This document shows, in pieces, positions 17,563-25,547 of a DNA stretch of 52,001 nt. Both the position numbers and the translations under genes were made by a program. Source of the DNA: CAZGCA01 sp964524145 (GTDB taxonomy: Bacteria; Hydrogenedentota; CAZGCA01); contig CAZGCA010000041.1 in NCBI GenBank assembly GCA_964524145.1, positions 1-52,001 on the forward strand. The letters are read 5' to 3'. A model generated the notes under the pieces. That model did no database searches and had not been told where the DNA came from. It saw only the letters and a list, made by a program, of their open reading frames with translations. Each line of letters opens with the position of its first letter. Within the stretch, counting starts at the first letter, position 1.

Positions 17563-18054
17563 ATGATAGTTGAACAGGTTGCAGCGCTCACCAAGTTCGG
17601 CACCGGAGGCAAAGGGGCCGAGGGTAAGGCTGCGACAACTCCGCAAGGCCAGCCTGAAGCGCCGGTCCATGATGAACGCGACTCGATCGATCTTTCCCCT
17701 ACCGGCAAGGCGTACTACCACCTTTGCCGCACGATCCAGCAGTGCCTGAAAGAGTTCGTCGAGCCCGGGTTCGAGATGGAGCCGCCCGGGCCCAGCGCGA
17801 TGGATGCCATCGACGAGTTTCTCAACCTTACCGACAGACGCGACCTGTTCGAAACGCTCGCATCGCTTTCCGTCGACGAGAAAGAGGCGTTCCTCAAAGT
17901 GCTCGGCCATCTGCTTCAGCAGGGCGTTGTCGGTCGCGAAACGCTCGAGGTCAGGGGCGAGGAAGTCGACACGTTCGTGTCAACACGCATCGGATCCGAA
18001 GAGCTGAGACACGCACGCCGCGCTCGGCCGCGTTCCCGCGACGACCGACGATAG
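17563..18054 (+). CDS. Hypothetical protein with SIDLSPTG motif
   Basis: 163 residues, predicted cytoplasmic, no signal or membrane helix. The first third is flexible and rich in glycine, alanine and glutamine. A short DSIDLSPTGKAY stretch (about 41-52) resembles the D-x-[IV]-x-[LI]-S motif seen in small flagellar and cell-surface accessory proteins, but no flagellar genes are present. The middle (about 50-125) is predicted helical, and the C-terminus is very basic (RRARPRSRDDRR). No family is recognised. The coding phase is clean, with the third-position GC pattern of its neighbours, which supports a real gene. A weak TATAGT box lies at 17511. Confidence 0.6.
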   Translation: MIVEQVAALTKFGTGGKGAEGKAATTPQGQPEAPVHDERDSIDLSPTGKAYYHLCRTIQQCLKEFVEPGFEMEPPGPSAMDAIDEFLNLTDRRDLFETLASLSVDEKEAFLKVLGHLLQQGVVGRETLEVRGEEVDTFVSTRIGSEELRHARRARPRSRDDRR

Positions 18055-18157
18055 TCTCCCCTACCCTTTTCTTGCCAGGACCAATCCGCCGGGTCTCTCT
18101 GTCCCCACTCTCTTGACTCGATGGGAAGTGGCACACATCTTCCACCGGCCGGCACGT

Positions 18158-18187
18158 TTGAAGGCGCGGCACGCGGTGGGGTAGAAT
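18158..18187 (+). promoter_or_regulatory. Possible promoter of radical SAM gene
   Basis: TTGAAG, 18-base spacer, TAGAAT, about 60 bases before the chosen start of the downstream gene. Only moderately close to consensus. Confidence 0.35.
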
Positions 18188-18247
18188 TAAACTCAGGAAC
18201 GCGCACCATTACGTTTGTCAGAGACATGTTTCGGAAATGGAAGCGGT

Positions 18248-19714
18248 ATGTACGGGCAAAGAATACTCTTAGTCAATCCGAACACCGTGCAGCCCCCGGT
18301 GTCGCCTGTCGCGATAGACTACCTTGGCCAGACGTTGCGGGATGCGGGGTTCGGTGTGGATTTCCTCGACCTTGCGTTCAGCCTTGACGTCGACGCGAAC
18401 CTGCACAGCATTCTTGGCGAAGAGTACCTGTTCGTGGGTGTTACCGTGCGCAATGTCGACGACTCGTGTTTTGCCACCGGGGAGTTCACGCTCGAACACA
18501 CGCGGTCCGTCATCGAGATGATCAAGCGATACAGCGAGGCGCCGGTCGTGGTGGGCGGTGCGGGGTTCTCGATATTCGGTGCGCCGGCGCTCGACTACTG
18601 TGGCGCGGATATCGGCGTTGTGGGAGACGGCGAAACGTCTTTATCGATGATTGCCGAGGCGATAGCGAACGGTCACGACTATTCGACGCTGCCGGGTGTT
18701 GTACTGCCGTGGGACGAGACGGGATACTCGAACCCGCCTGTCTTGTGCGACCTGGCGTCGATCGATCTGTCCGCGCGCGACACGGTCGATAACGTGCGGT
18801 ATTTTGACGAAGGCGGTATGGTCGGGTTCGAGACAAGTCGCGGTTGTGACCAGGCGTGTGCGTACTGTGCCGACCCGGTGTGCAAGGGCAACCGGATTCG
18901 GTTGCGCCGTCCCGAGAACGTCGCCCGCGAGATAGAGAACCTGCTGCTGCAAGGGGTGACGCATTTCCACACGTGCGACAGCGAGTTTAACGTCTCGATC
19001 AAGCACGCAATCGACGTCTGTCTGGCTATCAGGGAGAAGGGGTTGTCGGACCATATCTGGTGGTACGCGTACGCGAGCCCGGTTCCATTTACCGACGAGC
19101 TTGCGCGGGCGATGAAAGAGGCGGGGTGTGGCGGGATCGATTTCGGCGCGGACCACGCCGACCCGGAGATGTTGCACGCGCTCGGCCGCAAGTACGGGCC
19201 GGACAACCTGCTCGAGGTTGCTCGGCTGTGCCACAGGTATGAGATACCGTTTATGTTCGACCTGCTGCTGGGCGGTCCGGGCGAGACGTGGAGGAGTATC
19301 GAAGAGACGATAGAGTTTATGCGCCGGGTGGACCCGTCGAGAGCGGGCGTCAACCTGGGCGTCCGTCTCTACCCGGGCACGCCGTTGGTCGAGACGCTCG
19401 CGGCCAAAGGCGAGTTTCCGGCGGGCGCAGGGATACATCGAACGGAACACGTCAGCGCCGACCTGCTTCGGCCGACATACTACCTTTCGCCGGCGCTCGG
19501 CGACCATGTCTTCGAGCGCGTTGCCGACATGATAGGAGACGACCCGCGGTTTTTCGTGGGCGGCGGAACGTCCGGCATCGAAGATTACAACTACAACGAC
19601 AACGCTGCGATTGTCCGGGCCATCGAGAACGGGTACCGGGGCGCGTTCTGGGACATACTCCGCAGGGTACGGCAGGACGCGAACGACGCGGAGGACGAGC
19701 AAGAAGCCATCTAA
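18248..19714 (+). CDS. Cobalamin-binding-domain radical SAM protein, possible TsrM-like methyltransferase
   Basis: 488 residues from ATG at MYGQRILLVNPN; a TTG eleven codons upstream is a less likely start. Residues about 3-150 look like a Rossmann B12-binding domain, but the base-off histidine motif DxHxxG is absent. Such a departure is known for TsrM, the tryptophan C-methyltransferase. The radical SAM domain has the CxxxCxxC iron-sulfur motif at C200, C204 and C207 (SRGCDQACAYC). Phrases such as NPNTVQPPVSP and VTVRNVDD recall TsrM-like proteins from memory; substrate and reaction are unknown. No peptide precursor or biosynthetic cluster is adjacent. Confidence 0.8.
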   Translation: MYGQRILLVNPNTVQPPVSPVAIDYLGQTLRDAGFGVDFLDLAFSLDVDANLHSILGEEYLFVGVTVRNVDDSCFATGEFTLEHTRSVIEMIKRYSEAPVVVGGAGFSIFGAPALDYCGADIGVVGDGETSLSMIAEAIANGHDYSTLPGVVLPWDETGYSNPPVLCDLASIDLSARDTVDNVRYFDEGGMVGFETSRGCDQACAYCADPVCKGNRIRLRRPENVAREIENLLLQGVTHFHTCDSEFNVSIKHAIDVCLAIREKGLSDHIWWYAYASPVPFTDELARAMKEAGCGGIDFGADHADPEMLHALGRKYGPDNLLEVARLCHRYEIPFMFDLLLGGPGETWRSIEETIEFMRRVDPSRAGVNLGVRLYPGTPLVETLAAKGEFPAGAGIHRTEHVSADLLRPTYYLSPALGDHVFERVADMIGDDPRFFVGGGTSGIEDYNYNDNAAIVRAIENGYRGAFWDILRRVRQDANDAEDEQEAI

Positions 19715-19722
19715 CGGACGCG

Positions 19723-19759
19723 GAGATTCTTCGTCCGCCGCGGCGGACTCAGAATGACA
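19723..19759. repeat. Dispersed palindromic repeat GAGATTCTTCG...CTCAGAATGACA, copy 1
   Basis: The conserved outer parts GAGATTCTTCG and CTCAGAATGACA flank a perfect 16-base palindrome (19733-19748). A second copy with a different centre lies at 50028-50055. This is a widespread type of intergenic repeat in environmental bacterial genomes. Confidence 0.6.
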
Positions 19760-19866
19760 CGAAGGGTCGGTTAGTCTCATATCCAAACCCGTTGCGAGGC
19801 GGGCAGGCGACATGCCAGTCTGATTTCGGCCCTCAGCGCTCGGTACACTCGGGGGCTCTTTGCTGA

Positions 19867-19896
19867 TTGACTTCTCTGAGCAGCATATTGTATGAT
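19867..19896 (+). promoter_or_regulatory. Promoter of NTPase/TPR cassette
   Basis: TTGACT, 18-base spacer, TATGAT, about 60 bases before the GTG of the first cassette gene. No other convincing promoter is seen before the second or third gene. Confidence 0.55.
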
Positions 19897-19956
19897 GAAC
19901 CACACAGGAGGCACGGTGTCTGAATACTCTTCGGCTTAAGGACAGGGATCCAAACC

Positions 19957-21267
19957 GTGGCAAACGAGCCTGATGCTATCACGCGTCTCGTCCGGGCCTG
20001 CGATCCGGGGGCTGCGCTTTCACCTGATGACCCGCGTTACGTCAATTGCGACGATGTAAGGGGAGAGAACCTCGCGCAACTGTTCGAGCGGAGTCTGCGC
20101 AGAGCGGACCCAACCCAACCGCAGGTCAAGCTGTTTGCCGGTCATCGCGGGGTGGGAAAGACCAGCGAGCTGTTGCGTTTGAAGCAGTTGCTCGAGAAGA
20201 ACGCGTTCGAGGTCATTTACTTCGATGTCATGGAGTCACTGGATCCAAATGACCTGGATTTTCCGGACTTGCTCACACTTGCTGCTGCCGAGGTGCAAAA
20301 ACACATCAAAGCAATAAAGATCCCCGGTTTCAGCGCAACATCGTCTAAGCTTCGCACTGTTTATGAGGCCATAAAGGGATGCTTGCCTTCTGACGTAGCT
20401 CTCGCGGGGGCAGACATCGGCCCTGGCTTTGCCAAGCTTGTTGTTGAGATTAAGAACCGCCCGAACGCCCGCAAGAAGCTTAGAAAGGCTATTGAGCAAC
20501 AGAGCACGCGCTTGATCGATGCAGTCAACGATCTTCTCGATACAGCGAACGCCGGTCTGCGGAAGGTGGGCCGTGAAGGTCTCGTGCTGATAACAGACGG
20601 GTTGGACAAGGTGGTCCGGCGGCCTCTGGGTGAAGACAGCAACACGCACGAACGGCTCTTCATAGACCGGAGCGAACAACTGGCGAGCCTGAACGCTCAC
20701 ACGGTCTATACAGTCCCCATCTCCCTGTACTACTCGCCATTTTGCGCTCAACTCGAGCAGACAGTGGGGGAATTCAACGTGCCGCTTCCGATGATCAGCA
20801 TTCGGGGAGACGACCGGTCTGAGCCGACGCCGGAGACACCTGGCATGAAGAAGATGTACGCGATGATCGAGGCGCGGTGCAAGTTTGCCAAAGTGAAGCT
20901 GGACGAGATGTTTGACGATCACGATACTTGCCATTACCTGTGCAAGATGAGTGGTGGACATCCCCGGCATCTTATGATGCTCATCAGTGCCGCGGCCTCG
21001 GAGGTCGATAGAGAACCGATTACTCTCGACGCGGCGAAGAAGGCCGTGAGGAATTACGCCAACAGTCTATTCCGAGAAGTAGAGGGCGACTTCTGGCCGA
21101 AACTGCGGAAGTTCGATCAGCCCCAGGATGATATTCCCAAAGATAACGACCATCAGCAGATGCTGCTGCTACTGCACATCTTCGAGTATATGAATAAAGA
21201 GCCGTGGTATGAGGTGAACCCGGTCCTCCGAACCCTCCGCAAGTTCGATGAACCAGAAGACGATTGA
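19957..21267 (+). CDS. AAA/STAND-like P-loop ATPase, first gene of NTPase-TPR cassette
   Basis: 436 residues, GTG start behind AAGGACAGG. Walker A AGHRGVGKTS (61-70) and a Walker B-like LVLITDGLDKV (209-219) are present. A VIYFDV...LDPNDLDFPDLL stretch follows the P-loop strand, and a helical region (about 290-375) resembles the small lid and winged parts of STAND or ORC-type ATPases. There is no signal peptide or membrane helix. The end overlaps the start of the next gene by 20 bases, so translation is coupled. The protein probably works as the active ATPase partner of the degenerate TPR protein downstream. No effector domain is visible. Confidence 0.8.
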   Translation: MANEPDAITRLVRACDPGAALSPDDPRYVNCDDVRGENLAQLFERSLRRADPTQPQVKLFAGHRGVGKTSELLRLKQLLEKNAFEVIYFDVMESLDPNDLDFPDLLTLAAAEVQKHIKAIKIPGFSATSSKLRTVYEAIKGCLPSDVALAGADIGPGFAKLVVEIKNRPNARKKLRKAIEQQSTRLIDAVNDLLDTANAGLRKVGREGLVLITDGLDKVVRRPLGEDSNTHERLFIDRSEQLASLNAHTVYTVPISLYYSPFCAQLEQTVGEFNVPLPMISIRGDDRSEPTPETPGMKKMYAMIEARCKFAKVKLDEMFDDHDTCHYLCKMSGGHPRHLMMLISAAASEVDREPITLDAAKKAVRNYANSLFREVEGDFWPKLRKFDQPQDDIPKDNDHQQMLLLLHIFEYMNKEPWYEVNPVLRTLRKFDEPEDD

Positions 21268-23008
21268 GATCGGCCCTGCCGCAGAAACGTTGCGGGCGCT
21301 TCGCAGAGGGTTGCAACGAACCGACGGGTTCGCTCTCTTCATCGCCGTCTGCAACAGCCCTGCCGACCGCGACCAATTGATAAAGCTCCTTGGTGACGCA
21401 CTTCCCGGTGTGCCTGCGCAGAAGGTTGAACTGCACGCCGATACGGTTGATCCGCTTGACGAGACCCTGCGCCAGCTCGACGGTGAGCCGAAAGGTCCCG
21501 TCATGATCACGGATTTGGAGAAGGCCGTACCGTCTGCAGAGAAAGATCACCCTGTCTTGCACTCGTTGAACATGCAAAGGCCCGAGTGGCCGGTCAAAGT
21601 CCCACAGCCGGTCGTATTCTGGGTTCCGGATTTCCTGCTGGGCTTACTCGGTCGCGAGGCACCCGATTTCCTCGACTGGCGCAGCGACACATTCCACTTT
21701 CCTCCTCTGACCGAGGTTCAGTTAGCTGCCATGCAATCGGAAACGTGGAAAGGCGGCACGGACGGCACGATGCCGCAAGCGGACCGCCGCGAACGCATAC
21801 GCGAACTTCAGTCACGTACTGCCACTCACGAAGGGAACGAAGACCGCGTTGTCCTAGGCGCGAGCGCGAAGTGGACCGCCGAAATGGGCAATCATCTTTT
21901 GTTACTGGGTGACTTGGACGAAGCCGAACGGGCATTTCGCGAGGCACTGCACATCTATGAGCAAGTCGGTCTCTTGAGAGGCTCTGCTTACAGCTATGCG
22001 GGCCTTGGCCGGATTTCCCAGATCCGCGGCGACCTGGAGCGGGCCGAGGAGATGTACAGAAACGCGCTTGAGATCCACGAGCAACTCGGCCACCGGGAAG
22101 GCGTGGCTGCGGACTACGCTAACCTGGCACTAATACTTCGTACCCGCGGCCACCTCGACAAAGCGGAGAAGATGCACCAAGAGGCCCTCGACACGTATGT
22201 CAAACTGGACCGACGAGCGGGTATGGCGGGTCAACTTAGCGGCCTAGGCCTGATCTTCAGAGCACGCGGCGAGTTGGACAAAGCGGAGAAGATGCACCAA
22301 GAGGCTCTCGACATCTACCGCAGACTCGGTCGACGCGAGGGGATGGCCATTCAATACAGCAGCTTGGGGGAGATCTACCAGGCCCGCGGCGAGCTGGACA
22401 AGGCGGAGAAGATGCACCGAGAAGCCCTTGATATCGCCGAGCAACTTGGTCACCGGCAAGGCGCAGCCATTCAATACAGCGGCCTAGGGCGAATCCACCA
22501 GACCCGCGGCAACCTAGACCAGGCGGAGGAGATGCATCGGAAGGCGCTCGAAATCGACGAGCAACTTGGGAGGCTGGAAGGCATGGCCGCGGACTACGGT
22601 AACCTCGGGTTGATCTGCCGTGACCGTTCCAACATGGATGATGCCGAAGAGATGTATCGAAAGGCGCTTGATATCTACAGGCAACTCGGCCACATGGAGG
22701 GGATTGCCACCGTCTACGGCAACCTCGGACTGCTCTACCGTGACCGGAACGAACCGGAACGTGCCGAGGAGATGCTTCGAGAGGCCCTAGGTATATACAG
22801 ACAACTCGGCCAGAGGCAGGCAATGGCCGCCGTGTGCCACAATTTCGGGCTGGTCTGTGAGGACCGGGGCGACGTGGCTGGCGCACGGGCGTACTGGACT
22901 CAAGCGTGCGCCCTTTACGGTGAAATCGGAATTAACCACAAGGCCAAGCAAATGCAGGACCTGCTGGACGGTCTGCCGAAGGAAGACGGCGGGGGGAGGA
23001 GTCTGTAG
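21248..23008 (+). CDS. TPR protein with degenerate NTPase-like N-terminal domain
   Basis: 586 residues. The N-terminal about 200 residues have an NTPase-like order of strands, but the P-loop position reads IAVCNSPADRDQL and lacks GK[ST]. A Walker B-like VMITDLEKA and a sensor-like VVFWVPDFLLGLL followed by APDFLDWRS remain, the latter a pattern often seen at the start of bacterial TPR signalling proteins. Nine TPR units of 40 residues follow (about 212-575), of the kinesin-light-chain style, each with RGxLDxAExMxxxALxI. The C-terminal cap (AYWTQACALYGEIG) closely resembles that of the third gene. Likely a scaffold or sensor that depends on the ATPase next door. Confidence 0.8.
   Translation: MNQKTIEIGPAAETLRALRRGLQRTDGFALFIAVCNSPADRDQLIKLLGDALPGVPAQKVELHADTVDPLDETLRQLDGEPKGPVMITDLEKAVPSAEKDHPVLHSLNMQRPEWPVKVPQPVVFWVPDFLLGLLGREAPDFLDWRSDTFHFPPLTEVQLAAMQSETWKGGTDGTMPQADRRERIRELQSRTATHEGNEDRVVLGASAKWTAEMGNHLLLLGDLDEAERAFREALHIYEQVGLLRGSAYSYAGLGRISQIRGDLERAEEMYRNALEIHEQLGHREGVAADYANLALILRTRGHLDKAEKMHQEALDTYVKLDRRAGMAGQLSGLGLIFRARGELDKAEKMHQEALDIYRRLGRREGMAIQYSSLGEIYQARGELDKAEKMHREALDIAEQLGHRQGAAIQYSGLGRIHQTRGNLDQAEEMHRKALEIDEQLGRLEGMAADYGNLGLICRDRSNMDDAEEMYRKALDIYRQLGHMEGIATVYGNLGLLYRDRNEPERAEEMLREALGIYRQLGQRQAMAAVCHNFGLVCEDRGDVAGARAYWTQACALYGEIGINHKAKQMQDLLDGLPKEDGGGRSL
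21881..22960 (+). repeat. Nine tandem 120-base TPR-coding units
   Basis: Units of exactly 120 bases start at 21881, 22001, 22121 and so on to 22841. They are similar but less uniform in DNA than those of the third gene. Confidence 0.85.
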
Positions 23009-23070
23009 TCTGGAGTCCGGAGTCTTGAGTCCGGAGACGGGAGCCGGGGCTGGCAGGCGAGGGTATCGAA

Positions 23071-25395
23071 TTGGCAACCCAAGTGTTCGTCGGTCGTAAG
23101 GCCGAACTCGATCAGTTCGACACGATTCTGCAAAACCCCGCACCACACGCTGTGCTCGTTGTCGGTCCGCCGGGCATGGGCAAGACCCTGCTCGTCGAAC
23201 GGATGATGAGCGCCGCCGAGATCCATCCCGACCTGAAATGCGGGGCCGTCCGATACGAGGTCACCCCCACGGACACGGTAGACAGCATCCTCGAACTCAT
23301 GCTCGACCACGCCTACGATGCCGCAGCCCAGACCGAAGGTTCCTTAGCACCAACCGACCGCCGCCGCAAACAAATGGGAGCACTCTTCAAGGCGGTCGTC
23401 CCCAAGGGCGACAAACTCGTAGAACTCGCCCGGAGCCTCAAACGCGACCCGGCAAAGAACGCCCGCGACCAGTTCATGCACCGCATCACGCTGGTAGCGG
23501 AGAGCCTCCCGGAAAACGGACGGGCGGTCTTCGTGATCGACCCGGAGGAATGCATGGCTGCTGACAGCGACCAGGCCTGGGCCATCGTGGCGCGCGGGCT
23601 GCCGCCGAAAGTGAAACTCGTTTTCGCGCAACGGCCCGATGACGTGCTCGTCACCAGCCAACCTTTCAACGCCCTGGACAGCCTCGTTCGCATACCCGAT
23701 CACACTCTCGAAGCCTTCGACCAGCGCGCGGTTGACGATCTGATCACCGTTCGCGCCCCGGACGTCGGTCTCGGCGAAGACGTCCTCCGCGAAGCCGTCG
23801 CGCGGTACCAGGGCCATCCCTACGCGGTCGACGCGGCGCTTAATCTCCTCGAGGCTGGAACACCCGTCGACGCGCTCCCTCCCGACCCCGACGGCATCGC
23901 CCAGGCCCAATGGGACAAGGCCTGCGACCTCGATGAAAAGGCCATTCCTCTGCTGGAAGCATATGCCGTCCTCGAGGTCGCCGTGCCCGACGACGTGGTC
24001 GAACCCGTGAGCGGCCTGAACGCGGCCACCCGAAAACACCTGTTGGCGAACCCGTTCTTCAAAGGTCTTCTGCGCGACGAAGCAGATGGACGTCGCATCT
24101 ACCACGCGCTCCTCGCCGACTGCATCAAGCGCCAGATCAGCGATGCCGGCGACTACCACGAACGCGCCATCACAACCTACCGCGAACGGCTGAACGCGAA
24201 GGCCAAACCCGACGCTCTTGCTGCCCAACGCCTGCCTGAACACGTACTCGTTTGCGATGGCGGAGAAGCGTTCGTATTATGCTTCATTAACGAATGCAGC
24301 AAGCCGCTGATGAACCTCGGCTTTCTCGACGCCTTTATCGCCCACACCGGGCGTGCGCTCACGATGGTGGAAAAAGACTCCATGGACGAAGCCTCTCTGC
24401 TTGGCAACCTCGGGCTGATTTACCGCACCCGGGGCGATCTGAACCGGGCCGAGGAGAAGCACACGAAATCCCTCGAGATTGAAACGCAACTCGACCGACG
24501 GGAAGGCATGGCGCATCAATACGGCAACCTCGGGCTGATTCACAGTATCCGCGGCGACCTCGACCGTGCCGAAGAGATGTTCCGAAAGGCGCTCGATATC
24601 CACGAGCAACTCGGCAACCGGGAAGGCATGGCCGCCGACTACGGCAACCTCGGGTTGATTTACCGGACCCGAGGCGACCTGGACCGGGCCGAGGAGATGC
24701 ACAGAAAGGCGCTCGAGATCGCCCAGCAACTGGGCCACCGGGAAGGCATGGCGAATCAATACGGCAACCTCGGGCTGATTTACCACACCCGCGGCGACCT
24801 GGACCGGGCCGAGGAGATGCTCCGAAAATCGCTAGAGATTGCAGGGCAACTCGGCCGGCGCGAAGGTATGGCCGCGGCTTACGGCAACCTCGGGATGGTT
24901 TACCGCACCCGCGGCGATCTGGAGCGTGCCGAGGAGATGCTTCGAAAGGCGCTCGATATCAACGATCAACTCGGCCGTCTCGAAGGCATGGCAAATCAAT
25001 ACGCCAACCTCGGGAACGTCTTCTTGAACCGCGGCGACCTGGACCGGGCCGAGGAGATGCACAGAAAGGCGCTCGAGATTAACGAGCAACTGGGCCGCCG
25101 GGAGGGCGTGGCGATTCAATACGGCAACCTCGGGCTGATTCACCGGGACCGGGGCGACCTGGACCGGGCCGAGGAGATGCTCCGAAAGGCGCTCGATATC
25201 CATGAGCAACTCGGCCGACGGGAGGGCATGGCTGCCGACTACGGCAACCTCGGGGGCCTCTGCAAAGACCGAGGCGACGCGGCTGACGCGCGGCGATACT
25301 GGACCCAGGCCCGCGACCTGTACCGCGAGATCGGCGTCAACCACATGGCGCGGCAAATCCAGGACTGGCTGGACGGTCTGCCGAAGGAGGAGTAA
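23071..25395 (+). CDS. STAND-like NTPase with C-terminal TPR array
   Basis: 774 residues, TTG start behind a GCGAGGG stretch. The opening VFVGRKAELDQF is the classic entry to STAND and AAA ATPases. Walker A VGPPGMGKT (31-39), Walker B-like AVFVIDPEE (about 152-160) and sensor-1-like LVFAQRPDD follow. A winged-helix-like region lies near 290-350. Eight 40-residue TPR units start at residue 446 and fill the C-terminus. STAND NTPases use repeats as ligand sensors and an effector domain as output. Here no nuclease, TIR, protease or membrane domain is seen, so output may come from another protein. It is 62 bases downstream of the degenerate TPR gene. Confidence 0.85.
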   Translation: MATQVFVGRKAELDQFDTILQNPAPHAVLVVGPPGMGKTLLVERMMSAAEIHPDLKCGAVRYEVTPTDTVDSILELMLDHAYDAAAQTEGSLAPTDRRRKQMGALFKAVVPKGDKLVELARSLKRDPAKNARDQFMHRITLVAESLPENGRAVFVIDPEECMAADSDQAWAIVARGLPPKVKLVFAQRPDDVLVTSQPFNALDSLVRIPDHTLEAFDQRAVDDLITVRAPDVGLGEDVLREAVARYQGHPYAVDAALNLLEAGTPVDALPPDPDGIAQAQWDKACDLDEKAIPLLEAYAVLEVAVPDDVVEPVSGLNAATRKHLLANPFFKGLLRDEADGRRIYHALLADCIKRQISDAGDYHERAITTYRERLNAKAKPDALAAQRLPEHVLVCDGGEAFVLCFINECSKPLMNLGFLDAFIAHTGRALTMVEKDSMDEASLLGNLGLIYRTRGDLNRAEEKHTKSLEIETQLDRREGMAHQYGNLGLIHSIRGDLDRAEEMFRKALDIHEQLGNREGMAADYGNLGLIYRTRGDLDRAEEMHRKALEIAQQLGHREGMANQYGNLGLIYHTRGDLDRAEEMLRKSLEIAGQLGRREGMAAAYGNLGMVYRTRGDLERAEEMLRKALDINDQLGRLEGMANQYANLGNVFLNRGDLDRAEEMHRKALEINEQLGRREGVAIQYGNLGLIHRDRGDLDRAEEMLRKALDIHEQLGRREGMAADYGNLGGLCKDRGDAADARRYWTQARDLYREIGVNHMARQIQDWLDGLPKEE
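24406..25365 (+). repeat. Eight tandem 120-base TPR-coding units, nearly identical
   Basis: Units of exactly 120 bases begin at 24406, 24526 and so on to 25246. Many share long identical stretches, for instance around GGCGACCTGGACCGGGCC, which points to recent duplication or gene conversion. The last unit is a diverged cap. Confidence 0.9.
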
Positions 25396-25398
25396 AAC

Positions 25399-25429
25399 CA
25401 GTTGTCAGTTGTCAGTTGTCAGTTGCTGG
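25399..25429. repeat. Short tandem CAGTTGT repeat, copy 1
   Basis: Four CAGTTGT-like units directly after the stop of the STAND-like gene. Related degenerate tracts lie at 46635-46663 and 48046-48073 in the opposite orientation. Confidence 0.7.
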
Positions 25430-25443
25430 CACGGGGGTCTGGG

Positions 25444-25461
25444 TTCCCGCTTGCGCGGGAA
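25444..25461. repeat. TTCCCGC hairpin, copy 1
   Basis: TTCCCGC, loop TTGC, GCGGGAA. The same stem with loop GCAG recurs at 48199-48216, and a half copy lies near 48014-48028. Confidence 0.6.
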
Positions 25462-25469
25462 CGACGTGG

Positions 25470-25547
25470 GTATCGCAGGCATCTTGCCTGCAACGAATGA
25501 ATCTCGCTTCCATGCAGGCTGGAATGCAGGCTGGAAGCCTGCGCTAC
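25470..25547. repeat. Paired-hairpin element, copy 1
   Basis: Outer inverted ends GTATCGCAGGC and GCCTGCGCTAC, each part of a small perfect hairpin (25475-25491 with loop TCT, 25526-25542 with loop GGA). Internal duplication of ATGCAGGCTGGA at 25513-25536. Its right end supplies the stop codon of the isomerase gene. Confidence 0.75.

Noticed and set aside
24406..25365. Regular 120-base repeats considered as a CRISPR-like or satellite array
   Set aside because: The period is a multiple of three, the frame stays open and every unit codes for a 40-residue TPR motif; no spacers are present. The 267, 273 and 186-base arrays are coding in the same way.
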